Assembly (NCBI RefSeq): GCF_003994465.1
Contig: NZ_RZNX01000003.1
Span: forward strand, 401,283-465,282
Length of the DNA stretch: 64,000 nt
Direction: 5' to 3'
Source: Paenibacillus zeisoli
Lineage (GTDB): Bacteria > Bacillota > Bacilli > Paenibacillales > Paenibacillaceae
The notes under the pieces: model-generated
Seen by the model: only the letters and a program-made list of their open reading frames with translations
Databases searched by the model: none
Told to the model about the DNA's origin: nothing
Made by a program: the position numbers and the translations under genes
In this document: positions 33,763 through 41,317 of the stretch, piece after piece
Layout: each line of letters opens with the position of its first letter
How positions within the stretch are numbered: the first letter of the stretch is position 1

Positions 33763-35151
33763 ATGGACCAAAACCTTATCAAGCAACTAAACCAGTGGCA
33801 TGAAGAAGACAAGCATCAGCAGATTGTGGATACGCTGCAGGCCATTCCTGAAGAGGAACGCGATTATGAAGTGGTAAGCCGGTTGGCCAGAGCCTATAAC
33901 AATCTGGAGCGCTATGAAGAAGCTCTTGAACAATTTGCATTAATAGCCGAACCCGGGCAGCAGGACCCGCTGTGGCACTACCGGGTCGGTTATGCTCTTT
34001 ATTATTTGCGCAGGTATGAAGAGGCGGCCCAGGCTTTTAGCGCTGCGGATAAGCTGGAGCCCGGCGATCCCGACACAGAGTGGATGCTGAAATCGAGTCT
34101 GCGAAAAGCCGGGAAGCAGCTCAGAGAGGAACAGCGAATAGCAGCCAAACGGGCGGCAGCCGCGTTAGAGCCTACGGGTACGAGTGGAGATGCAGCTCCC
34201 TTTACGGACGAGTTCCTGAACGAGTTCTGGGAAGATAGCGACTATGCAAGGAAGTCCTACGTTAGCGAACCGCCAACGGATGAAATGATCGCTTCAGTTG
34301 AAGATGAGCTGGGATACAAGCTGCCCGCGTCATATATTGCCTTAATGAAGCAGCAGAACGGCGGCATTCCGAAGAATACCTGCTTCCCTACCGATGAGGC
34401 GACCTCCTGGGCTGAGGATCATATTGCTATTACCAGCATTATGGGCATCGGCCGGGAGAAAAGCTACTCGCTCTGTGGAGACACGGGCAGCCTGTTCATG
34501 ATTGAAGAATGGGGCTATCCTGACATTGGGGTCGTCATCTGCGACTGTCCATCTGCCGGTCATGACGTGGTCATGCTGGACTACAGAGCCTCCGGGCCGG
34601 ACGGCGAGCCCTCCGTCATTCATGTGGACCAAGAGAGCGACTATGAGATCACCTTCCTGGCTGAAGATTTCGAGACGTTCATCAAAGGCTTGGTGAACGA
34701 GGAGGAATTTGATACTTCTGAGGAGGATAAAGAAGCCGATCTCCACAGGGTGGCCACCGGGGAGTTCTCCCCCTTGCTGAAGGAGCTGTGCAGCCAAGTC
34801 ACGGAGGTGCCGCAGATCGAGTCCACAATCCGGCGTATCTGTACCCGGATTGTCGAAGACAAAGGCCATTTCTCGTTCCATAACGATCCGCTGTCCTATC
34901 TGATGTATGACGTGCAGTTCTGGCTCTATACGAAATCCCATCCGGATACCGGACGCCAGCAGTACCTGGATGTCTATCCGTCAATGATTGCCTTCGGCGG
35001 TGAATTCAGCCAAGGCGGTTATGCGCCGGGATGGATTACCGACTGGCTGGATCAGCGTATCTGTGAAGGAAGCATTGCCGAAGAGCAGGGGCGGCTGAGC
35101 TTGACGGCGGAAGCCCAAGCCGATTTGATCCGGCAGCTAGAGCAGGCCTGA
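33763..35151 (+). CDS. TPR and SUKH (SMI1/KNR4) domain protein
   Basis: A 462-residue soluble protein. Residues about 36-115 are two to three TPR repeats ('LARAYNNLERYEEALEQF', 'VGYALYYLRRYEEAAQAF'). Residues about 171-315 form a SUKH domain: 'EMIASVEDELGYKLPASYIAL' in part, 'QNGGIPKNTCFP', 'IMGIGREKSYSL', 'GVVICDCPSAGHDVVMLDY' in part. The remaining 145 residues are unassigned. SUKH proteins often act as immunity proteins against polymorphic toxins. No toxin lies nearby, so it is either orphan immunity or a housekeeping SUKH protein. ATG 33763 has GGAGG upstream. Confidence 0.85.
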   Translation: MDQNLIKQLNQWHEEDKHQQIVDTLQAIPEEERDYEVVSRLARAYNNLERYEEALEQFALIAEPGQQDPLWHYRVGYALYYLRRYEEAAQAFSAADKLEPGDPDTEWMLKSSLRKAGKQLREEQRIAAKRAAAALEPTGTSGDAAPFTDEFLNEFWEDSDYARKSYVSEPPTDEMIASVEDELGYKLPASYIALMKQQNGGIPKNTCFPTDEATSWAEDHIAITSIMGIGREKSYSLCGDTGSLFMIEEWGYPDIGVVICDCPSAGHDVVMLDYRASGPDGEPSVIHVDQESDYEITFLAEDFETFIKGLVNEEEFDTSEEDKEADLHRVATGEFSPLLKELCSQVTEVPQIESTIRRICTRIVEDKGHFSFHNDPLSYLMYDVQFWLYTKSHPDTGRQQYLDVYPSMIAFGGEFSQGGYAPGWITDWLDQRICEGSIAEEQGRLSLTAEAQADLIRQLEQA

Positions 35152-35211
35152 ACTGCATGAGCAGGCGCTAGGCTAGACGCTTTGCGGCCAGCCCTTTATT
35201 GGTCAACTAAA

Positions 35212-35242
35212 ACAGGAGCCCGCGTATAACGCGGGCTCCTGT
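35212..35242 (+). terminator. Strong terminator after the TPR-SUKH gene
   Basis: A perfect 14-base stem (ACAGGAGCCCGCGT and complement) with a 3-base loop, followed by CTTTT. Confidence 0.9.
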
Positions 35243-35314
35243 CTTTTGCCATCTTTCAATAAGTTACAGCAGAGGAAGAGTTGCTATTCCAGCCTCTTGG
35301 CTTATACCTTAAGT

Positions 35315-35513
35315 GCAAGCTAGCTGTTCGGGCAACTCTCGCCTTAGCCTAAAGTGCCAGCCGCTGTTCGGGACCTCTCACCTTAACCCACAGCACCAGT
35401 TGCTGTTCAGGTACCGCGCTTTAACCCAATTGCCAGCAGCTGTCCGGGTAACTCGCGCCTTAACCTCAAAGCGCCAGCAGCCGTTCAGGCAACTCGCGTC
35501 CTAACCCCAAACC
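35315..35513. repeat. Five degenerate ~40-bp tandem repeats
   Basis: Units start at 35315, 35356, 35395, 35432 and 35473 (37-41 bases each) with the shared plan GCCAGCAGCTGTTCGGG, then a 4-5 base link, then CTCGCGCCTTAACCC. A sixth start (CCCAGCAGC) at 35514 runs into the 3' end of the neighbouring minus-strand gene. Units differ at many positions, so the array is old. The CAGCTG core is self-complementary. It encodes no sensible peptide in any frame. Confidence 0.75.
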
Positions 35514-37165
35514 CCCAGCAGCTCCTCCAGCCCCTCTCGCAGCGGCGACTGCGCTTGGCGCACCGCCCCGGCGAGCTTCTTCGGACTCCCAAAGATCCGG
35601 CTGAGCACCAGGTGGGCTTGATGATCCGCCTTGTCTTTCAACGCCTGGACAAGTGCATCCGCAAGCTCAGGGCGGTCAATGGCTATATTCTTGACCTGCC
35701 TGCCTTCCTCGTTCCCGCCCAGCAGGATTGATACGATCACCGGCATGTGCTCCGCCTGTACGCCATGGGCATCGATAAATACCTCCGCGTAACCGTCCTG
35801 CACCATCTGATGCTCCGTATCCACCAATTCCATATAGCGGCAGACCAGTGGGAAATAGGCCTCGCTGCATAGGCCAAGGCCCATGACGGCGTAAGTTCCC
35901 GGCATCACCGACTTTTCGCCAGGTTCCACATCTCCGTACCAAGCGAATTCCTCCATTGCGGTATCCGCATATTCCGCAAGCTTCGGATAGAGCGAAGGAT
36001 AGCTGAGCGCGTTGGCAAAGAACTGGTGCAGCTTGGACTTGGCCAGCTTTTTGACGGGCAAGAAATGCTTCTGGCTGCTCTTCAGCTTCAGTTGATAGCC
36101 CTTAGGGAACCCCTGCCGCAAGAGGCCGGTTATATAATCCAGAGCTTCCCCGTAGGCCTGCTCCTCTTCAGAGAGAATCCCAATTTCGATCGTCTGTGTC
36201 ACGTCGTTGTTCTTGCCTTCCATCCGCTCACCAGCGTAAGTGCTATTGAACTTCCCGCTGCCGATCTGCAGATAATCTTGGGCCCGCTTGGAGCCCAGGA
36301 GCACGGCAAGCTCCAGATACTTCTGCCGGGTATCCGGCTCGGTGAGGCCGATCTGCAGTGCCGCATACAGGAAGAAATCCACTTCTGCAGGGTCTACTCC
36401 AGCGAGATCCGGTTCCCCTTTCAAAGTCCAATCGTGCCCATAATCCTCTGCGCGTTCAAAATACTGCGGCAGGAAATAATCCTGCGCCCACTGTCTAAAA
36501 GCCGAAGCACACTGCCGGCTCCACGCGTCTCTGCGCTTCGGGAAGTTATGCAGCTTGCCCGCCAGCTGCCGAAGCAGCGGGTCAATCCCCTTCTCGCCCT
36601 GACTCATCAAGTCCGGATTGACCAGATGCTGGGCAAAAAAGAACAGATCATGATCACCCGGCAGCACGGGCAAATCGGACATGATTTTGGACTGGATAAA
36701 ATGATCCAGCGACTTCCGCAGCTCAGCCAACTTGGACTCATTCACCAGCCTGCGCTGAAGATCAATAGTTGAATTTTCTCGTTCGAATATGAACACGACA
36801 TCCAGCCTGTAATCGAAGAAATGGGCGCCGAACTCTTCCGAGTGAAGCAGTTCTTCCACACGCCCGCACAAAGCCGGGAACCACTCCTCCGTAAGCTGCT
36901 CATCGGTCAGCTCCACGATATAAGAACCCGCCTCAATCTGGTACGAGCTGTCGCTCCAGGAGAAGGGTTCAGACACGTCGATGTGGATGTGCCCCTCTGC
37001 CCAGCTAAATTTGCCTTTTCTCCAAGCCACTCGCAGGTAATCCCTTATTCCGGCCTGCAGCCTGCTCCGGTTCTTGACCTGCCCCATACTGCGGTTCTCC
37101 TTGGCATAAATCGCCATGACCTCGTTCCACACTTCATTTAGAAAAAGCTCTACAGCTTCGCTCAA
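35501..37165 (-). CDS. Large protein of unknown function (DUF6138-like)
   Basis: A 554-residue soluble, mostly helical and acidic protein starting at TTG 37165 after GGAGGGC. It has no signal peptide or membrane segment. I think it resembles the DUF6138 family, known from Bacillota without assigned function, but this is from memory. Its neighbour at 37285 is also unknown and in the same direction; the TPR-SUKH gene lies on the other side of the repeat array. Such long unknown proteins next to SUKH genes are common in toxin-immunity islands, yet nothing here shows a toxin. Confidence 0.7.
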   Translation of the reverse strand: MSEAVELFLNEVWNEVMAIYAKENRSMGQVKNRSRLQAGIRDYLRVAWRKGKFSWAEGHIHIDVSEPFSWSDSSYQIEAGSYIVELTDEQLTEEWFPALCGRVEELLHSEEFGAHFFDYRLDVVFIFERENSTIDLQRRLVNESKLAELRKSLDHFIQSKIMSDLPVLPGDHDLFFFAQHLVNPDLMSQGEKGIDPLLRQLAGKLHNFPKRRDAWSRQCASAFRQWAQDYFLPQYFERAEDYGHDWTLKGEPDLAGVDPAEVDFFLYAALQIGLTEPDTRQKYLELAVLLGSKRAQDYLQIGSGKFNSTYAGERMEGKNNDVTQTIEIGILSEEEQAYGEALDYITGLLRQGFPKGYQLKLKSSQKHFLPVKKLAKSKLHQFFANALSYPSLYPKLAEYADTAMEEFAWYGDVEPGEKSVMPGTYAVMGLGLCSEAYFPLVCRYMELVDTEHQMVQDGYAEVFIDAHGVQAEHMPVIVSILLGGNEEGRQVKNIAIDRPELADALVQALKDKADHQAHLVLSRIFGSPKKLAGAVRQAQSPLREGLEELLGVWG

Positions 37166-37284
37166 CGGTAACGCCCTCCTACCTTTAAAGTTAAAGACAC
37201 TCTATGGAATCTATATCTCTATGATAGATAGTCTAAATCTCACACTTGAGTGGATGCCACTCATCACGCCTTAGAGTTTGTACG

Positions 37285-38082
37285 TTATAAATACTCCCCG
37301 AAAAAGAACTCCACTCTCTCACGGATGTACCCATCCTCGCCCCGCCAGGTTGCCATCGATACGAAGTCCGTCCCCCGCCCGCGATCCGGGCGATCATCAT
37401 TCTGAGATTGCAGCAGTCCGGCGAACCCCCAAATCTCCATCACGGTATCCCGCTCATTTTGATTGGACGGCAGTATGTCTTTCCAGCGCTTCTCCAGCTG
37501 ACGGGCTGCTTCCCCATCGCCGCAGGCCTGGGCGGCCTCAAGCATCCGCCGCAGAATGGCCACGTCCTCCTCGCTAACCTCGAATTCTTCTTCCCTGGCG
37601 AGAATTTCAAGGTCCATTAAGCAGTAGATCAAATAGTTAAGGCGGACGCCGCCCCATTTTACACGCTCAAAATTAAGCACGTTCCAATCTTCGTCGGTGT
37701 ATTGTTCGTCTGCCATCAGTCTATTTGCATTGCACACTCCGCAAGCAGAGTAAGCCGGCCCTTCGGGCTGCCGCTGCGCATAGGTATGTATAGATAAGTC
37801 ATGCGTAAGCGCATAGCTGGACAAAGCGCTCCGCCAGTAAACTTTGCGTGTAGATAGACTATGGAGGAAGGCGCGGGCTACCTTTTCCTTGGTGATGCTC
37901 ATCTCATGAAGCTCTTTCAACCTCTGAACGCACTCGTCATGCGATATCGTCACCGGATCGAACATAAGTCCCTTGCTTTTCGCATACTGGAAATCCTCGT
38001 CCGAGCAGATGAACTCACCATCTCTCCAGCGGCCGGAGGTCCAATGTGTGTTGATTAGAATTTTCTTGGCTTTGGAATCCAT
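37285..38082 (-). CDS. Hypothetical protein with a CxxC motif
   Basis: A 265-residue soluble protein; ATG 38082 follows TAGGAGGAAG. 'YSACGVCNANRLM' contains a CxxC that could bind metal, and the region 'FERVKWGGVRLNYLIYCLMDLEIL' is strongly helical. I do not recognise the family. It is 120 bases upstream of the large DUF6138-like gene on the same strand, possibly co-transcribed. The codon use looks like that of its neighbours. Confidence 0.7.
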   Translation of the reverse strand: MDSKAKKILINTHWTSGRWRDGEFICSDEDFQYAKSKGLMFDPVTISHDECVQRLKELHEMSITKEKVARAFLHSLSTRKVYWRSALSSYALTHDLSIHTYAQRQPEGPAYSACGVCNANRLMADEQYTDEDWNVLNFERVKWGGVRLNYLIYCLMDLEILAREEEFEVSEEDVAILRRMLEAAQACGDGEAARQLEKRWKDILPSNQNERDTVMEIWGFAGLLQSQNDDRPDRGRGTDFVSMATWRGEDGYIRERVEFFFGEYL

Positions 38083-38214
38083 CGTGTCTTCCTCCTAGGG
38101 CTCCACATCGTATATGATTGTATCGATGCATGTATACATCTTTCTATTTGCACAATACGCATTCGTACAAAAATAGCTTTGCCCACTTCATGGACAAAGC
38201 CTGTTAAAATCTTA

Positions 38215-38598
38215 TCAAAGAAAAGTTTTCAACTCCATCGCTCTGGCATCGATCAATGCACCTGCTTGTTTCATGAAGTTAAAGCCCAATATTCCGTCGA
38301 TTTCCATACCATAATCCATACTTCCGATTTCAACTTGAAAACCTTTAAGTATAGCTTCCCCAACTATAATTAAGTCTAGATTTTTGGCATAGACATACTC
38401 TACACCACCCACTCCACGTATGATATCAACAGTATCATTTTCCTCGGGAACCATGCCTATTTCTTGTACGATATCCGCATTTAAGAGCGTACTAGCCGAA
38501 CCGGTGTCGAGCAGAACCTTCTCAAGCTTTAATTCTCTTCCTCTAAATGCAACCGTTATGCTTACAAAAGGAAGTCCGTATATTTCGGCTATGTTCAT
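38215..38598 (-). CDS. Retropepsin-like aspartyl protease family protein
   Basis: A 127-residue single-domain protein. 'KVLLDTGSASTLL' is the D-T-G-S active-site turn of retroviral-type aspartyl proteases, followed by a flap-like stretch ('IRGVGGVEYVY') and 'IDGILGFNFMKQAGALID', the hydrophobic-hydrophobic-Gly that completes the psi loop. Such proteins act as dimers. Bacterial members are largely uncharacterised. Its start overlaps the stop of the 85-residue gene upstream by four bases, so the two are translationally coupled and probably work together. No membrane anchor is visible. Confidence 0.82.
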   Translation of the reverse strand: MNIAEIYGLPFVSITVAFRGRELKLEKVLLDTGSASTLLNADIVQEIGMVPEENDTVDIIRGVGGVEYVYAKNLDLIIVGEAILKGFQVEIGSMDYGMEIDGILGFNFMKQAGALIDARAMELKTFL

Positions 38599-38852
38599 CT
38601 TGGTCCTCTAATTCCTACGTATCGTTCTCTTGCAACAACCTCTGAACGGGATGTATGGAAAAAGCAATACTCGCGCCGAGGATTCTCTTGGTGCAGCTCA
38701 CTGTAACGCTTCAATGCTTGGGTAGAATCATCGAAGGAATCAATTACAGCCATCTCCTCTATATAACGGCGACCTTCCTTAGAAGAAGCCTTGGTTGCCT
38801 CCATAACGACCCATTCATTGGGAAAACGTTCTTTAACCTCTTCCCATCGCAT
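38595..38852 (-). CDS. Small partner protein of the retropepsin-like protease
   Basis: An 85-residue protein from ATG 38852 (GGAGG eight bases upstream; GTG 38861 is alternative). The sequence 'MRWEEVKERFPNEWVVMEA' leads into 'AVIDSFDDSTQALKRYSEL' and ends 'FFHTSRSEVVARERYVGIR'. I recall this plan in small Bacillota proteins encoded before DTGS proteases, but it has no name that I know. Four-base overlap with the protease gene suggests a fixed stoichiometry, for example as substrate, inhibitor or subunit. Confidence 0.72.
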   Translation of the reverse strand: MRWEEVKERFPNEWVVMEATKASSKEGRRYIEEMAVIDSFDDSTQALKRYSELHQENPRREYCFFHTSRSEVVARERYVGIRGPR

Positions 38853-38861
38853 CTTGGACAC

Positions 38862-39140
38862 CTCCGTTTTAATAGCTAATACCAGTATATCACATCAACC
38901 TGTCATCCTTATATTCCCAAATCATTATTAACAGTACTAAAATAAAGGAGCACGGTGCGATTCGACATGTACTCCAGATTGATCATCATAATTGCAGTAG
39001 TGCTCTGCGCCATAAGTATACGTGTATCCTGGCCATCAAAATAATCTAGCGTTACAGCGATCCTCTTGTTCATATTCTTCACCCATCATCTGAGGAGATG
39101 CCCCCGGCTCCCGGCTGCTGAATGCTCATAATCCTGCAAG
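38862..39140. other. Intergenic region, only a doubtful 54-codon ORF
   Basis: The minus strand holds an ORF from ATG 39073 to TAA 38909 (54 residues) with only a weak GGGTGAAG upstream. A different frame of the same stretch also reads coherently apart from one stop. I see no promoter or RNA structure and do not call a gene here. Confidence 0.3.
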
Positions 39141-39174
39141 GAACAAGCCGCTCCCGGGTAGGAGCGGCTTGTTC
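39141..39174 (-). terminator. Terminator of the stalk-domain gene
   Basis: GAACAAGCCGCTCC and its complement with a 6-base loop, 18 bases after the stop codon at 39192. Confidence 0.85.
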
Positions 39175-39191
39175 TTCTCTCGCTTGCGTCC

Positions 39192-39869
39192 CTACGGGTG
39201 CAGCGGTTCAACCCCGATGGTAGTACCTGTATCGCCCGGGTCTTTCATTTTAATATTCGTAACAAACCAGCCTTCGTAACCTTCAGATTCCATTTTCTTT
39301 ACAGTGACCACGGCGAAGCCCTTGCCTTTCCAATTGGAAGCGACCAGGTCATAATCGAAAGAGAACTGAACCGTTGTTTTGTTCAGCGACTTGATTTTGA
39401 GCTTTCTTATCGTAGACATATGCGGACTGGAGCCGCCCGTGCCCCAGTAATTATCTTCAAATTCTTTCTTGGTTTTGGTACGTAATTCAGGTGAGAACAC
39501 AGCGAATTGCAGCGCTCCATTGCGGGTTTGAATGCCTTTGACCCAGGTATCCAAAGCTTCTTTAGGTGTTGAAGGGACCATCGCTGATTCCAAACGATCA
39601 ATCTGATTCGCTTGTTGAGCTGAATCCGGCAGCGTTACTTGAACTTCATTCTTATCGGCATCGTAGACCGCTTTGCCTTTAAATTCCTCAGCAAGACGAT
39701 CGATCGGAGCATACACTTTGCCATCCTTGACTTGAAGATCTAGATAGCTCGCCACAACACCTTGACCATTGATGAACAAGTTCAGTTTGGATTCCGCATA
39801 CACGGAACCTACAACAACCATCGCCCCGAGGGCCGTGCAAAGCGCAATTTTTGATAAAGATTTCACCAC
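39192..39869 (-). CDS. Secreted protein with copper-amine-oxidase-type stalk domain
   Basis: A 225-residue exported protein starting at GTG 39869 after AAGAGGTG. Signal peptide 'SKIALCTALGAMVVVGSVYA' is followed by one stalk domain ('INGQGVVASYLDLQVKDGKVYAPIDRLAEEF' in part), a repeat known from many Paenibacillus surface proteins, and then a C-terminal region of about 120 residues ('PKEALDTWVKGIQTRNGALQFAVFS' in part) resembling NTF2-like or DUF4440-type folds. The stalk usually anchors or extends a protein at the cell surface. The ligand is unknown. Confidence 0.8.
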   Translation of the reverse strand: MVKSLSKIALCTALGAMVVVGSVYAESKLNLFINGQGVVASYLDLQVKDGKVYAPIDRLAEEFKGKAVYDADKNEVQVTLPDSAQQANQIDRLESAMVPSTPKEALDTWVKGIQTRNGALQFAVFSPELRTKTKKEFEDNYWGTGGSSPHMSTIRKLKIKSLNKTTVQFSFDYDLVASNWKGKGFAVVTVKKMESEGYEGWFVTNIKMKDPGDTGTTIGVEPLHP

Positions 39870-40031
39870 TATTCACCTCTTCTTCAGTATATAATAATAG
39901 ACGATTTGTCCTGGAAAAAGTTATATTTTTCGCTCTCAGAAACTTCTTCATTTTGGACTTATGCTTACGGGTTACACCTGAGTATCATCGAGGTATTGAT
40001 CCTAGAACCTATGACAAGGAGGCGGCATTAA

Positions 40032-40709
40032 ATGCTCCAGGCTGATATGAAGCGAATCTCCCTTCTGCTCCCTAGTCTGTCCCTCATCCCTGAAGAGGAT
40101 TGGGCAGAGGCCGAGATCCGGACGGTAAGTCCTGCTACTCCGCATTTCATCCGGGAAGGCCATGTCCTGCAGCATGCCATGTTCATTCTGCAAGGAACGG
40201 TCCGCATCTATAAACTCACCCCGCAAGGAAGAGAAATCACTCTTTACCGTGTGCAAAATGGGCAAACTTGTGTCCTAATGATGGCCAGTATCCTGGGAGA
40301 GACACCTTACGAGGCCTCGGCTTCTATTGAAGTTGACACCGAGGTTCTATTAATCCCAATCCACTTGTTCAGGAAATGGATGGACTTATATCTGCCGCTC
40401 AAGCAGCATATTTTCCAGCAAATTATCGAAAGAATTACGTCTGTCACTCAGCTCGTGGAGAACATTGCTTTCCAATCGATCCCGTACCGCATCGCGGAAT
40501 TCTTGCTGAAGCAAATGGACACTGACAACCAAGCGACTCTTCATATAACCCACGAACAGTTAGCTGTTGAACTCGGGACAGCCAGAGAGGTGATCAGCCG
40601 TTCCCTGAAAGACCTTGCCCGTAAAAATATCATTTCAGCTCGCAGAGGCTGTATTCAAATTTTGGATCGTAATCTATTGCTTGAGCTCATACATAATGGT
40701 TCAATGTGA
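40032..40709 (+). CDS. Crp/Fnr-family transcriptional regulator
   Basis: A 225-residue regulator with N-terminal cyclic-nucleotide-binding fold ('HAMFILQGTVRIYKLTPQGREITLY' in part) and C-terminal winged helix ('ITHEQLAVELGTAREVISRSLKDLARKNII' in part, with the Crp-type recognition helix 'TAREVISRSLKDL'). It has no cluster of N-terminal cysteines, so oxygen sensing through an Fe-S cluster is not indicated; one Cys in 'GQTCVLMM' is conserved in redox-responsive relatives. ATG 40032 has AAGGAGG. It precedes an AhpD-like gene with a palindrome between them. Confidence 0.9.
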   Translation: MLQADMKRISLLLPSLSLIPEEDWAEAEIRTVSPATPHFIREGHVLQHAMFILQGTVRIYKLTPQGREITLYRVQNGQTCVLMMASILGETPYEASASIEVDTEVLLIPIHLFRKWMDLYLPLKQHIFQQIIERITSVTQLVENIAFQSIPYRIAEFLLKQMDTDNQATLHITHEQLAVELGTAREVISRSLKDLARKNIISARRGCIQILDRNLLLELIHNGSM

Positions 40710-40718
40710 CTTTGTCAC
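40706..40718. promoter_or_regulatory. Crp-like inverted repeat upstream of the AhpD-like gene
   Basis: GTGAC-TTT-GTCAC starts inside the regulator's stop codon and lies 60 bases before the AhpD-like gene. The half-sites match Crp/Fnr sites but the spacing is shorter than TGTGA-N6-TCACA by one base. It may be bound by the regulator encoded immediately upstream. Confidence 0.4.
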
Positions 40719-40777
40719 GGTTGATGTGCTGGGAGATTGCTAAGCTAAATACAAATTCCATATAGAGGTGAACTTGT

Positions 40778-41191
40778 ATGAAGAACCCAGGTGATCAAAG
40801 TACGAATTATTACAACAGCTCCAACCTTAAGAAGGTGCCCGAACTCATTCGTCTGGCTCCACAGGCCGCTGAGTCCTTCTTCGCATTTGAGAAAGAAGTA
40901 TATCATGAGCTCCACACCATTCCCCTTAAGACTAAAGAGCTCATTGCGCTGGCCGTTGCTCACGTGACAGGCTGTCCTTATTGCATTGATGTACACACTC
41001 AGAAGTTCAAGTCGCTTGGCGGGACACGTGAAGAGATGTTTGAAGCCGTACTGGTAGCAACCTCAACCCAGGCCGGGGCGGTTCTGAGCCACGCCACCCA
41101 TTCCCTGCTTGCCTTTGAGGAGGAGCATTCGCCACGTGAGGAAAGAACCGAGGAGCCTCCTAGCCCTGGCACACCGAGCTGTTTCTGTTAA
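40778..41191 (+). CDS. Carboxymuconolactone decarboxylase / AhpD-like peroxidase family protein
   Basis: A 137-residue helical protein with the AhpD-type CxxC-x2-H active site ('TGCPYCIDVHTQKF'), used for thiol-disulfide chemistry. 'LKTKELIALAVA' and 'EAVLVATSTQAGAVLSHA' in part are the family helices. The C-terminal tail ends in 'TPSCFC', an extra Cys-x-Cys reminiscent of arsenosugar-operon relatives. It is 69 bases after a Crp/Fnr regulator and is likely under its control. The electron donor is unknown. Confidence 0.87.
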   Translation: MKNPGDQSTNYYNSSNLKKVPELIRLAPQAAESFFAFEKEVYHELHTIPLKTKELIALAVAHVTGCPYCIDVHTQKFKSLGGTREEMFEAVLVATSTQAGAVLSHATHSLLAFEEEHSPREERTEEPPSPGTPSCFC

Positions 41192-41252
41192 CTTCTTGCA
41201 AAGCCTGCTTGCCCTCAGCTATACGGCCTTTACGTTCCTCTTGCAGCAAAAG

Positions 41253-41282
41253 AAAGCCCGGCCCCAATCGGCCGGGTTCTCT
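41253..41282. terminator. Bidirectional terminator
   Basis: CCCGGCC/GGCCGGG stem (41257-41276) flanked by AAAG and TTCT, between convergent genes. Confidence 0.75.
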
Positions 41283-41317
41283 CTATAGGGGCAGTTGTTC
41301 GAATAATGTCCGATTAT

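Noticed and set aside
35315-35513. Tandem repeats as a CRISPR array
   Set aside because: Units are diverged throughout, period varies from 37 to 41, and there is no constant repeat with unique spacers and no cas gene.
38909-39073. 54-codon minus-strand ORF between the protease pair and the stalk-domain gene
   Set aside because: Weak ribosome site, no recognised family, and another frame of the same stretch looks equally coherent.
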